Assembly (NCBI RefSeq): GCF_000718015.1
Contig: NZ_JODY01000004.1
Span: 170,129-234,128 of the forward strand
Direction: 5' to 3'
Length of the DNA: 64,000 bases
Source of the DNA: Streptomyces catenulae
GTDB lineage: Bacteria > Actinomycetota > Actinomycetes > Streptomycetales > Streptomycetaceae
This document shows positions 54,061 to 61,509 of the stretch, piece by piece; position 1 is the stretch's first letter, and each line of letters opens with the position of its first letter. The notes beneath the pieces are model-generated. The model ran no database searches, was not told the origin of the DNA, and was given only the letters and a program-made list of their open reading frames with translations. A program made the position numbers and the translations under genes.

Positions 54061-54744
54061 TCAGCCCCGGGCCCGGAGCCGGTCGGTGCTGTCCTCGCTG
54101 GGCTGGACGACGACGAAGCCCTGGCCGGAGAAGCCGAGTTGGTACGCCTCGCCGCTGCCGCGTCCGATCATCGAGGACGCCTTGAAGCTGCGCCTGCCCT
54201 TCATCTTCAGGTTGGTCGACCAGGCGACGAGGGCGTCGGGGTCGACGTATGTCTCGTCCTCACCGCGTCCGCAGTCGACGACGATGGGGGTGCCGCGGGA
54301 GGTGAGGGCGACCCAGCCGGTGCCGGATATGCCGACGTTGAACAGTCCCTGACCGGCGAACTTGGCCATGCCCTTGACGCGTTGGACGCCCCACTGGAGC
54401 TGGGCGTCGAGGGCGAGGAGGTTGGTGCCGCTGACGGACAGCGCCTCGCCGTCGAGGTGGATGCAGACGACGTCGGCGCCGTAGTCGGCGAGGTAGAGGA
54501 CGCCGTCGCCGCTGCACTTCATCAGCGGGGCGCCCTCGCCGGTGATCCACTGGGAGGCCATCTGGCGGACGGCGGGCGGATTGGGCTCGTACTGGATGAA
54601 GCCCTCGTAGGCGATCATCGATCCGGTGCGGGCGAAGATGTCGTGGCCGCTCTGCATGGCGATCTTGACCATGGCGCTGCCGTGGTTCTCCATGCGGGCG
54701 GCGGGTGGGGTCGGGGCGTAGCCCGACAGCTGCTGCTGGGTCAT
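54061..54744 (-). CDS. AIM24-family protein, second domain of the array
   Basis: A 227-residue paralogue of its neighbours, with IFARTGSMIAYEGFIQYEPN, ITGEGAPLMKCSGDGVLYLA and GTGWVALTSRGTPIVVDCGR. The ATG giving MTQQQLSGYA lies 14 bp after the TerD-AIM24 gene, and the next AIM24 gene follows after 16 bp, so one operon is likely. The three copies are diverged, not a recent duplication. Function unknown. Confidence 0.86.
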   Translation of the reverse strand: MTQQQLSGYAPTPPAARMENHGSAMVKIAMQSGHDIFARTGSMIAYEGFIQYEPNPPAVRQMASQWITGEGAPLMKCSGDGVLYLADYGADVVCIHLDGEALSVSGTNLLALDAQLQWGVQRVKGMAKFAGQGLFNVGISGTGWVALTSRGTPIVVDCGRGEDETYVDPDALVAWSTNLKMKGRRSFKASSMIGRGSGEAYQLGFSGQGFVVVQPSEDSTDRLRARG

Positions 54745-54758
54745 GGTGGCGGGCTCCC

Positions 54759-55868
54759 TCAGACCTCGTAGGGCTGGACGACGATGAAGTTGCCGGGCGC
54801 GCCGCGGAACTGGAGGTTCACGGACTCGCCGGAGTGGCCGGGGTAGGCGTGGCGGCGCATGCTCACCTGGCTGGAGACGATCACCTGCGCGGCGGCGGAC
54901 CAGGCCACGACGGCGTTGGCGTCGGCGAAGGTGGTGGGGGTGACGGGCAACACGACGGGCGTGCCGTGGGTCTTGATGACGACGGTGCCGGTGCCCTGGA
55001 ACTGCAGGGTGAACAGGGCGCCCCCGGGTATGCCGTGGCCTTCGACGCGGCGGACCTCGTGCTGGAGCGACTCGTCGAAGGCGAGGACGCTGTCGGCGGA
55101 GACGCACAGCGCGTCGCCCTGGAGCTCGACGGGGTGGATGTGGGTGCTGTCCTCGGCGAAGAAGACCTGGCCCTGGCCGGTGCAGCGCATCAGCTGCATC
55201 TCCTGGCCGGTGGCGTTGCCGACGAGGCGGCCACGGAGGCCCGCGCCCTTGTAGTTGAAGTCGACCTTGCCCTGGTAGAGCACCATGCTGCCCTGGCGGG
55301 CGAGGACCGGTTGGCCGTCGATGCCGAGGTCGACGCGGACCAGTTTGCTGTTCTGGAGCGTCCACCGCTGCCCGGTGGGGGCTTCCTTGTACTTCTCCAG
55401 CACGACGCCGAGCCCGGGCCCGCCGTCCTGGGGCACGACCGGCGCCTGACCGGGGTGGGGCATTCCGGGGGCCTGCCCGTACGGCGCGGCCTGCGGCGGG
55501 AACTGCCCGGGCGGCGGTCCCTGGGGTACGCCGTGGCCGGGCGCGCCGCCGTAGGGGGCCTGGCCCGGGGCGCCGTAGGGGGCGTGGCCGGGCGCCGGGT
55601 GTCCGTACGGGGCCGGGTGTCCGCCGCCGGGGATGCCGGGGGCGGAGGGCGGCGGTACGGGGGCCGCGGGCGGGGTCATCGGGGTGCCGGGCGGGACGAG
55701 GGGCGCGGCCATGGTGGGTGCGCTGTGGATCTGGGCCGCGGCGGGCTGCGGCTGCTGGGGCGAGCCGAAGCCGGGGTCGGGCTGCTGCGGGGGCGCGGGC
55801 TGCTGCGGGGCGGGCGCCGGGGCCTGCGGGGCGGCGGGTGCGGCAGGGGGGGGGGGGGGGGGGGGGGG
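54759..55868 (-). CDS. AIM24 portion of a frameshifted TerD-AIM24 fusion
   Basis: After the poly-proline tract the frame continues as a Pro/Gln/Gly-rich linker of about 150 residues (with repeats like YGAPGQAPYGGAPGHG). It then becomes an AIM24 domain of about 215 residues (VLARQGSMVLYQGKVDFNYK, RCTGQGQVFFAEDSTHIHPV, GTGTVVIKTHGTPVVLPVTP). There is no proper start of its own, and the linker directly continues the TerD gene in another frame. Removing one base (or adding two) within the G tract would join them. I regard the two parts as one gene, broken either by sequencing error or by real slippage. Confidence 0.75.
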   Translation of the reverse strand, partial: PPPPPPPPAAPAAPQAPAPAPQQPAPPQQPDPGFGSPQQPQPAAAQIHSAPTMAAPLVPPGTPMTPPAAPVPPPSAPGIPGGGHPAPYGHPAPGHAPYGAPGQAPYGGAPGHGVPQGPPPGQFPPQAAPYGQAPGMPHPGQAPVVPQDGGPGLGVVLEKYKEAPTGQRWTLQNSKLVRVDLGIDGQPVLARQGSMVLYQGKVDFNYKGAGLRGRLVGNATGQEMQLMRCTGQGQVFFAEDSTHIHPVELQGDALCVSADSVLAFDESLQHEVRRVEGHGIPGGALFTLQFQGTGTVVIKTHGTPVVLPVTPTTFADANAVVAWSAAAQVIVSSQVSMRRHAYPGHSGESVNLQFRGAPGNFIVVQPYEV

Positions 55869-55885
55869 CGGGGGGGGGGGGGGGG
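55846..55885. repeat. 40-nt poly-G tract (G23-C-G16)
   Basis: Twenty-three G, one C, then sixteen G on the plus strand, coding for a run of prolines on the minus strand. It is by far the longest mononucleotide run in the window and coincides with the frame break between the TerD and AIM24 parts. Confidence 0.95.
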
Positions 55886-56331
55886 ACGTCCTTGAGGTAG
55901 AAGTCACCGAGCATCACAGCGCGTTCGGTGCTGAACTCGGAGCCGTTGAAGGAGTAGCGGGCGACTTCTTCGCCACCGGCGACGATGCGGAGGTAGCCGG
56001 GGCCGATCCGGGAGACCTGACCGGCGCCGTCGAGGGCGGCGGTGAAGGACAGCTTCCGGATGTGTGACGGGATGCGGTCGAGCGTGACCCGGAACGACTG
56101 GGTGTCACCGGCCTGTTCGCCGAGTTGCTGGATGGCCTGCTCGGGCGAGGCGGGCTGGTTGAAGAAGACGAAGTACCGGTCGTCGGCGAGCCGTTCGTCG
56201 GCGTCCAGGCCGAAACAGCTGATGTCGAAGGTGAGCCCCGGGCCGCCGATCTGCACTCCGACATACAGGTCGGTCCCTGCCGTCAGGTCGCCGATCCTGG
56301 CCTTGTGGCCCCGCTGGAATTCCCTGGCCAT
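55869..56331 (-). CDS. TerD-domain portion of a frameshifted TerD-AIM24 fusion
   Basis: A complete TerD domain of about 145 residues: GLTFDISCFGLDADERLADD with RYFVFFNQPASP (the calcium-binding acidic motif), VTLDRIPSHIRKLSFTAALD and YSFNGSEFSTERAVMLGDFY. It is followed by DVPPPPPAPP and the poly-proline run. TerD proteins are linked to tellurite and stress resistance. The ATG has a weak GGGGGACAGGCG upstream. Out of frame here with the linker and AIM24 domain. Confidence 0.82.
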
Positions 56332-56437
56332 AGGTAACGCCTGTCCCCCGCTCCGGCTGTGAGTTGGTACCGCTCGTCAGGCTATCCGCTGCCACCGACA
56401 GCGCGTGCTGCCGGGGCGTGAGCTGCGTCGGCCGGGG

Positions 56438-56941
56438 TCAGTCGGCCGGTTCGGACGGGTGCGGCAGCCGCTCGGCTGCGGCGACGCCTTCGAGGTAGCC
56501 CCGGGCCCGTTCGGTGCGCGGGTAGGCGTCGAGCAGCTGCCAGAACCGCGGGCCGTGCCCGGGCACCAGGAGGTGGGCGAGTTCGTGCAGCAGGACGTAG
56601 TCGACGACGTATTCGGGCATGCCCCGGAGGCGGTGGGAGAGGCGGATGGTGCCCTCGGCGGGGGTGCACGAGCCCCAGCGGCTGTTCTGGTTGGTGACCC
56701 AGCGCACCGACGCGGGCCGCGCCTCGCCGCCGAGGTACCGGGCCGACAGTTCGGCGGCCCGCTCGGTCAGCTCGGCGTCGCCGGGGCGCCGCCTGCCGTC
56801 CTTCGCGGCGAGCCGCTCCAGCATCACGGCGACCCAGCGCTCCTCCTCCGCGCGGGACATCCGGTCCGGTATGAGGACGACGGTGCGGTCGCCCTCCCGG
56901 CGGGCGGAGACGGTGGTGCGCCGACGCGCGCTGCGCCGCAC
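56438..56941 (-). CDS. YgjP-like (UPF0102/M48-type) metal-dependent hydrolase
   Basis: A 167-residue SprT/YgjP-like metallopeptidase. The zinc motif HELAH is in VDYVLLHELAHLLVPGHGPR, with the third-ligand region GHGPRFWQLLDAYP, and VTNQNSRWGSCTPAEGTIRL is the conserved YgjP segment. The start is uncertain: the frame is open upstream through a Pro/Thr-rich stretch with AAGGAG near 57012, but no normal start codon there. Substrate unknown. Confidence 0.82.
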   Translation of the reverse strand: MRRSARRRTTVSARREGDRTVVLIPDRMSRAEEERWVAVMLERLAAKDGRRRPGDAELTERAAELSARYLGGEARPASVRWVTNQNSRWGSCTPAEGTIRLSHRLRGMPEYVVDYVLLHELAHLLVPGHGPRFWQLLDAYPRTERARGYLEGVAAAERLPHPSEPAD

Positions 56942-57230
56942 CTCGACGGGGCTGGGCGCGGTGGCGGGGGTGGAGCCGCGGGTGGCGGGGGTGGCGGGTC
57001 GCAGGGGGTGCTCCTTCTCCGCGGTGGACGGGTGGGCGGGGCCGGTGGGCCGCGCCCGAGGCTACTCGCGGCCACCGACATCCGGCCCCGGCCTGTCCAC
57101 AGCCCGCCGCATTCGTACGACTGCGGGGTCCGGGCCTGTGGACAACTCGGGGGGTGTGGCGGCCGTCGGCGCATGCTGGTCCCCACACCGCGGAGAACCG
57201 CGGACGGACCGGGGAACGGGGGCGGATGCG

Positions 57231-58376
57231 ATGCGTCCGATGATCAAGCCGTCGCTGCGGCGCGGCTGGCGGGACAGGGAGAAGGTGCAGTACGGCGTGG
57301 CTCCGGCGCATGCGGTGGTGGTGGGGCCCGTCGACATCGCGACGGGCTACTTCCTCGACATGATCGACGGCACCCGCACCATGGACGAGCTGCTCGCCCA
57401 GGCCCCTGCGCTGGACCTGCCGCCCGCCCGCGCCCGGCGTGTGGTGGAGCGGCTGGGCGCCGCGGGGCTGCTGGAGGTGGCGTCCGGCGGCGGTCCCGGG
57501 GCCGATGCGGTCCGGGCGGACGGCGCGGCCTGTGCCCGGCTCCGGCCGGATCTGGCGTCGCTGTCGGTGCGGTATCCGGAGGCCACCGGCGCGTGGGGGC
57601 GGATGGGGGCGCGGCGGGCGGTCCGCGCGCGGGTGCGGGGCACGGGGCGGGTGGGGGCGGCCGTCGCGGCGTTGCTGTCCGCGTCGGGCATCGGCCGGGT
57701 GGAGGTGCTGGACGGCGGGAAGGTCGAGCCGTGGGACGTGCTGCCCGGCGGGTTCCGCGCGGATCAGATCGGTGAGCGGCGGGACGTGGCCGCGCGGCGG
57801 CTGGTGCGGGAGGCGTCGCCGTGGGGGCGCGTCCCGCGGCCGGTGGTCCCGGTGAGCGAGTCGGGTGAGCCGGGCCTGTCGCTGGTGGTCCTCACCCCGC
57901 GGGACGGCCTGGGCGCGTACACCCCCGATCCGCTGCTGTCCGAGCCGCTGCTGACGGCCGGTGTCCCCCATCTGTACGCGGGGGTGGTCGAGGGCACGGG
58001 TGTGGTGGGGCCGCTGGTGGTGCCGGGACTGTCCGCGTGCGCGGGCTGCGATGAGCTGCGGCGTACGGAGGCGGAGCCGGCGTGGCCGAGGCTGCTGGCC
58101 CAGTGGCGGTCGGCCCGGGGCTCCGCCGCGGTCCCGGCGTGTGACGCGTCGCTGGCGACGATGGTCGCGGGGCAGGCGGCGGCGCAGGCGTTGACGTTCC
58201 TCGACGGGACGTTGCCACCGTGCACGGGCGCCCGGTGGGAGTTCGCCCTACCGGGTGCGGGCATGCGCACCTCATCGATCGCGCCGCATCCGGAGTGCGG
58301 GTGCGGGGCCGCGCGGTCGGCGGCGTCCGAGGAGACCTCGGATCCGCGGCGGCGGCACGCCACAATGACGGAGTAA
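57231..58376 (+). CDS. ThiF/E1-like protein with N-terminal RRE-like domain
   Basis: A 381-residue member of the ocin-ThiF-like group. The N-terminal ~80 residues (HAVVVGPVDIATGYFLDMID) look like the PqqD/RRE winged helix that binds RiPP leader peptides. The E1 domain has a nucleotide loop (VRGTGRVGAAVAALLSASGI then EVLDGGKVEPWD). A zinc tetrad of Cys residues (CAGCDE and ECGCG) and further Cys follow near the end. Such proteins deliver precursor peptides to YcaO cyclodehydratases, but no YcaO or precursor gene is here. The role is therefore unresolved. Confidence 0.82.
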   Translation: MRPMIKPSLRRGWRDREKVQYGVAPAHAVVVGPVDIATGYFLDMIDGTRTMDELLAQAPALDLPPARARRVVERLGAAGLLEVASGGGPGADAVRADGAACARLRPDLASLSVRYPEATGAWGRMGARRAVRARVRGTGRVGAAVAALLSASGIGRVEVLDGGKVEPWDVLPGGFRADQIGERRDVAARRLVREASPWGRVPRPVVPVSESGEPGLSLVVLTPRDGLGAYTPDPLLSEPLLTAGVPHLYAGVVEGTGVVGPLVVPGLSACAGCDELRRTEAEPAWPRLLAQWRSARGSAAVPACDASLATMVAGQAAAQALTFLDGTLPPCTGARWEFALPGAGMRTSSIAPHPECGCGAARSAASEETSDPRRRHATMTE

Positions 58377-58410
58377 CCCCACTTGGGGACAGTGTGAGTT
58401 GGAGGGGCGC

Positions 58411-59817
58411 ATGTCTGATCTTCCCCGCAAGGCGGTCACCCGTACCGCCAAGCTGGCCGCGCTGCCCCTGGGGTTCGCCGGTCGGGCCACCTGGGGGCTG
58501 GGCAAGCGGATCGGCGGCCGGTCGGCCGAGATCGTCGGCCGCGAACTGCAGCAACGCACCGCCGAGCAGCTTTTCAAGGTTTTGGGCGAGTTGAAGGGCG
58601 GGGCCATGAAGTTCGGGCAGGCGCTGTCCGTCTTCGAGTCGGCACTGCCGGAGGAGGTGGCCGGTCCCTACCGCGCGGCGCTGACCAAGCTCCAGGAGGC
58701 GGCCCCGCCGATGCCGACGAGCACGGTGCACACCGTTCTCGCCGAGCGGCTGGGCGAGGAGTGGCGGGAGCTGTTCCAGGAGTTCGAGGACAAGCCGTCG
58801 GCCGCCGCGTCGATCGGTCAGGTGCACCGGGCCGTGTGGCACGACGGCCGTCCCGTGGCGGTGAAGGTGCAGTATCCGGGCGCCGGTGCGGCGCTGCTGT
58901 CCGACCTCGCCCAACTGAGCCGCTTCGCCCGCCTGCTGGGCCCGCTGATCCCCGGCATGGACGTCAAACCGCTGATCGGCGAGTTGCGGGACCGGGTGGC
59001 GGAGGAGCTGGACTACGCGCTGGAGGCGGAGGCGCAGGAGGCGCACGCGGCGGAGTTCGACGGCGACGAGGACGTCCGGGTCCCCGCCGTGGTGCACCAG
59101 AGCGAGCAGATCCTGGTCACCGAGTGGCTGGACGGCATACCGCTGGCGGAGGTCATCGCCGACGGCACCCCGGAGCAGCGGGACCGTGCGGGGCAGTTGC
59201 TGGCACGGTTCCTGTTCTCCGGCCCGGCGCGTACCGGGCTGCTCCACGCCGACCCGCATCCGGGCAACTTCCGGCTGCTGGCCGACGACGGGCCGGTGAG
59301 CGGCTGGCGGCTCGGTGTCCTGGACTTCGGGACGGTGGACCGGCTGCCCGAGGGTCTCCCGCCGACGATCGGCACGGCGCTGCGGATGACGCTGGAGGGC
59401 CAGGCCGAGGTGGTCCATCAGCAACTGTGCGACGAAGGGTTCGTGAAGGACTCCATCGACCTGGATCCACAGGAGGTGCTGGAGTATCTACTGCCGATCA
59501 TCGAACCGGCGCAGGTCGAGGAGTTCACCTTCACCCGGGATTGGATGCGGCGTCAGGCCACCCGGATCGGCGACCCCCGCTCCCCCGCCCACCAACTGGG
59601 CAAACAGCTCAACCTTCCCCCGTCCTACCTGCTGATACACCGGGTGACGCTGAGCACCATCGGAGTGCTGTGCCAGCTGGGGGCGGCGGTCAGGCTGCGC
59701 GACGAACTCACCGACTGGCTACCGGGCTTCGTCTCCCCGGACACGCCCGCCGACGAGCCGGACGAGGAGGAAGCGGAGCCGGACGGCCGGGTGGCGGAGG
59801 AGGAGCCCATCGGCTGA
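58411..59817 (+). CDS. ABC1/AarF (UbiB)-family atypical kinase
   Basis: A 468-residue member of the UbiB/ADCK family. Motifs in order are the KxGQ loop GGAMKFGQALSVFESALP, AAASIGQVHRAVWHDGRPVA with VAVKVQYPG (Ala-rich loop and Lys), LLHADPHPGNFRLL and LGVLDFGTVDRLP. Members bind ATP and support lipid or quinone metabolism; this one lacks quinone-gene neighbours. The ATG follows GGAGGGGCGC. The order ABC1-wblC-uvrD2 is the same as in mycobacteria. Confidence 0.9.
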   Translation: MSDLPRKAVTRTAKLAALPLGFAGRATWGLGKRIGGRSAEIVGRELQQRTAEQLFKVLGELKGGAMKFGQALSVFESALPEEVAGPYRAALTKLQEAAPPMPTSTVHTVLAERLGEEWRELFQEFEDKPSAAASIGQVHRAVWHDGRPVAVKVQYPGAGAALLSDLAQLSRFARLLGPLIPGMDVKPLIGELRDRVAEELDYALEAEAQEAHAAEFDGDEDVRVPAVVHQSEQILVTEWLDGIPLAEVIADGTPEQRDRAGQLLARFLFSGPARTGLLHADPHPGNFRLLADDGPVSGWRLGVLDFGTVDRLPEGLPPTIGTALRMTLEGQAEVVHQQLCDEGFVKDSIDLDPQEVLEYLLPIIEPAQVEEFTFTRDWMRRQATRIGDPRSPAHQLGKQLNLPPSYLLIHRVTLSTIGVLCQLGAAVRLRDELTDWLPGFVSPDTPADEPDEEEAEPDGRVAEEEPIG

Positions 59818-59851
59818 GGCCGGGCGTCGCGGCCTCAGCCGCGCGGCACGG

Positions 59852-60109
59852 TCACCAGTTGCCGGAGTCCAGGCGTCCTTCGATGGAGCGGAGGTTCTCC
59901 CGCGCGCAGCCGTCGCAGAAGTAGCGGCGGACGCCGTTCTCCACCGAGCAGGCCCACAACGGCGGGCTCCCCTCGGCGGCCGCGCCGCAGCGGGCGCAGG
60001 AGATACCGGGGGCGTCGCCGTCCCGGCGGCCCGTGCTCGTACCGGGGCGGTCCCCGGCGTCGGTCCCGGCCGTCGGCTGCTGCGCCGTGCCATGCGTCGT
60101 GCGGTCCAC
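59852..60109 (-). CDS. Small zinc-ribbon protein
   Basis: An 85-residue protein with a disordered N-terminal half and a C-terminal zinc ribbon. Cys pairs are CARC and CDGC, with an extra Cys in LWACSVENG, and it ends LDSGNW. The GTG giving MDRTTHGTAQ was chosen. It converges on the ABC1 kinase gene. Function unknown. Confidence 0.72.
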   Translation of the reverse strand: MDRTTHGTAQQPTAGTDAGDRPGTSTGRRDGDAPGISCARCGAAAEGSPPLWACSVENGVRRYFCDGCARENLRSIEGRLDSGNW

Positions 60110-60157
60110 CGTACGACGATATCCCCGCAGCCCCCGCCACGACGGAAACACGCGGCC

Positions 60158-60183
60158 GGGGCCCGCCCGACCGGACGGGCCCC
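60158..60183 (-). terminator. Terminator after the wblC operon
   Basis: GGGGCCCG/CGGGCCCC with a 10-nt loop lies about 100 bp after the last gene of the wblC unit. It is GC-rich without a T-run. Confidence 0.65.
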
Positions 60184-60279
60184 GGGCCCACGGTGCACGG
60201 AGCGCGCCGCCGCATCGCCTCCGCCACAGGCCGATCGGCCCGGCAGGACGGCGCGGCGCCCCCCGTATCTGTTACCGCG

Positions 60280-60594
60280 TCACTGCATCACGGCCATGGC
60301 CAGGGCGCGGCGGGCGCGGAGCGACGCGCGTTCCGCGCGCCGCTGCATCCGCCGCGCGGCAGCGAGCCGATGGCCCCTGCGTTCGGACTCGGCTTGGTGC
60401 AGGCGTTCGTGCATATGGGCACGGGCCAGAGCTTCTGGGATGAGTTGCATTTCGAGGTTCCTGTTCTGACGAGACTCGATCGCACCGGAGTTCACGGGTG
60501 CGGGCATTTCGGTGACGGTGGGGTTCATCGCTGGGTCCTGCTTCCGGGGGTCCCGCGTACCGGGACGGTCGATCGTTCCTGTGCCGGTGTTCAT
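60280..60594 (-). CDS. Small basic protein coupled to wblC
   Basis: A 104-residue protein whose ATG overlaps the wblC stop (ATGA). The C-terminal half is a predicted amphipathic, strongly basic helix (RLAAARRMQRRAERASLRAR). It is conserved neither in motif nor in function that I can name. Tight coupling implies it is made whenever WblC is. A downstream in-frame ATG could give a shorter form. Confidence 0.72.
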   Translation of the reverse strand: MNTGTGTIDRPGTRDPRKQDPAMNPTVTEMPAPVNSGAIESRQNRNLEMQLIPEALARAHMHERLHQAESERRGHRLAAARRMQRRAERASLRARRALAMAVMQ

Positions 60595-60944
60595 GCCGCG
60601 ACCGGATTCTTGCGCGGACGGCCTCGCGGACGCTTCCGCGCCACGACGACCCCCTGGACGAACAGCTCACCGCCCCAGACGCCCCACGGCTCACGGCGGT
60701 CCTTGGCACCCGCCAGGCACGCCTCACGGACGGGGCAGGTGCGGCACAGCGACTTGGCGTACTCGACGTCCGCCGGGGACTCGGCAAAGAAGACCTCGGG
60801 GTCGTAGGTGCGGCACGGCACCGCGGCGCCCAGACGGTCGATTTCGTTGTCCAGCTCGGTGAGGGGAAGCAAGGAGTTCTCCTGGGGATCAGGCGGGGGG
60901 ATCAGGTCGGTCGCAACGGACGGGGTGTGCGTCTGCAGTTGCAC
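60591..60944 (-). CDS. wblC: WhiB7-type antibiotic-resistance regulator WblC
   Basis: A 117-residue WhiB-family [4Fe-4S] activator. Cluster ligands are Cys44, Cys67, Cys70 and Cys76, followed by EPWGVWGGE. The C-terminal AT-hook RGRPRK (107-112) is the WhiB7 hallmark for minor-groove binding next to sigma-A. WblC/WhiB7 switches on resistance genes when ribosomes are inhibited. The GTG follows GAGGAACACACACC. A long leader with an upstream ORF and an intrinsic terminator precedes it, as expected for ribosome-mediated attenuation. Confidence 0.95.
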   Translation of the reverse strand: MQLQTHTPSVATDLIPPPDPQENSLLPLTELDNEIDRLGAAVPCRTYDPEVFFAESPADVEYAKSLCRTCPVREACLAGAKDRREPWGVWGGELFVQGVVVARKRPRGRPRKNPVAA

Positions 60945-60993
60945 GGTGTGTGTTCCTCGTCTGTGTGGCCCGGCGGTGGCCGGGCGCTGGGCA

Positions 60994-61033
60994 AACAAAA
61001 GGGCCGCGGATCCCGGTGGGGGTTCCGCGGCCC
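60994..61033 (-). terminator. Attenuator (intrinsic terminator) in the wblC leader
   Basis: On the minus strand GGGCCGCGGA pairs with TCCGCGGCCC and is followed at once by TTTTGTTT, the best T-run of any hairpin in the window. It lies 50 bp before the wblC start and 27 bp after the upstream ORF stop. Upstream CCGCGG and CCCTGGA segments can pair with its 5' arm and flank, giving an alternative antiterminator. Confidence 0.88.
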
Positions 61034-61060
61034 TGGAAGGCGCCGACCTGATCATGCCGA

Positions 61061-61366
61061 TCAGGCTGGATCTCTCCAGGGTTCAAGGCCGCGGTAGGCC
61101 CACGTTTCGTGCTGGCGGTACTGCTGCTGGGATCCGGCACCATTGGCTGCCGCGGGAGCAAAGGCATTCGCCATTGCTGCCACTGCCGCTACCGCAGGTG
61201 CCTGCGCCGGTCGCGCACTGCGCTCCTCCGCCACGAGGGACAGAAGGAACTCGGGACGCTTGACCTCGACGCCGGACATACCGGTGCCAAGGAACGAAGA
61301 GCCGAGGGAGCACGTGGCGACGACCGAACGATCGGTCATTTTGTTCATCTCGATGAAGCTGATCAT
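61061..61366 (-). CDS. 101-codon upstream ORF in the wblC leader
   Basis: A reading frame with a strong AGGAGG nine bases before its ATG (MISFIEMNKMTDRSVVATCS). Its codon use is less GC3-biased than that of its neighbours, with GCA, AAT, CTT and GTA codons. I recognise no family. Its stop lies in the 5' arm of a hairpin (CCTGATC-GGCAT-GATCAGG), just before the attenuator. It is therefore probably the regulatory uORF of wblC. Whether the peptide itself has a function is unknown. Confidence 0.7.
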   Translation of the reverse strand: MISFIEMNKMTDRSVVATCSLGSSFLGTGMSGVEVKRPEFLLSLVAEERSARPAQAPAVAAVAAMANAFAPAAANGAGSQQQYRQHETWAYRGLEPWRDPA

Positions 61367-61509
61367 TGGGGGTCGCCTCCTCTCGGCGTCTCGGTGGACC
61401 GGGAATCCCGTTCCAAACATGTTCAAGTACAACACGGATACTTCCGGACCCGGAAGCCCGTCATCACCGTGCTCCCGCAGGCTATGGGGATGCCGTCCGC
61501 GCGCGCAAA

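Noticed and set aside
54061..56331. A single 756-codon protein joining TerD to the second AIM24 gene
   Set aside because: That frame reads the third AIM24 domain out of phase as an Arg/Pro-rich stretch; the second AIM24 gene has its own ATG and the real domain is in the other frame.
60591..61055. Longer WblC beginning at the ATG in the leader hairpin
   Set aside because: The frame is open, but that start would place the coding region through the attenuator stem and has no ribosome-binding site; the GTG at 60944 gives the usual WblC length.
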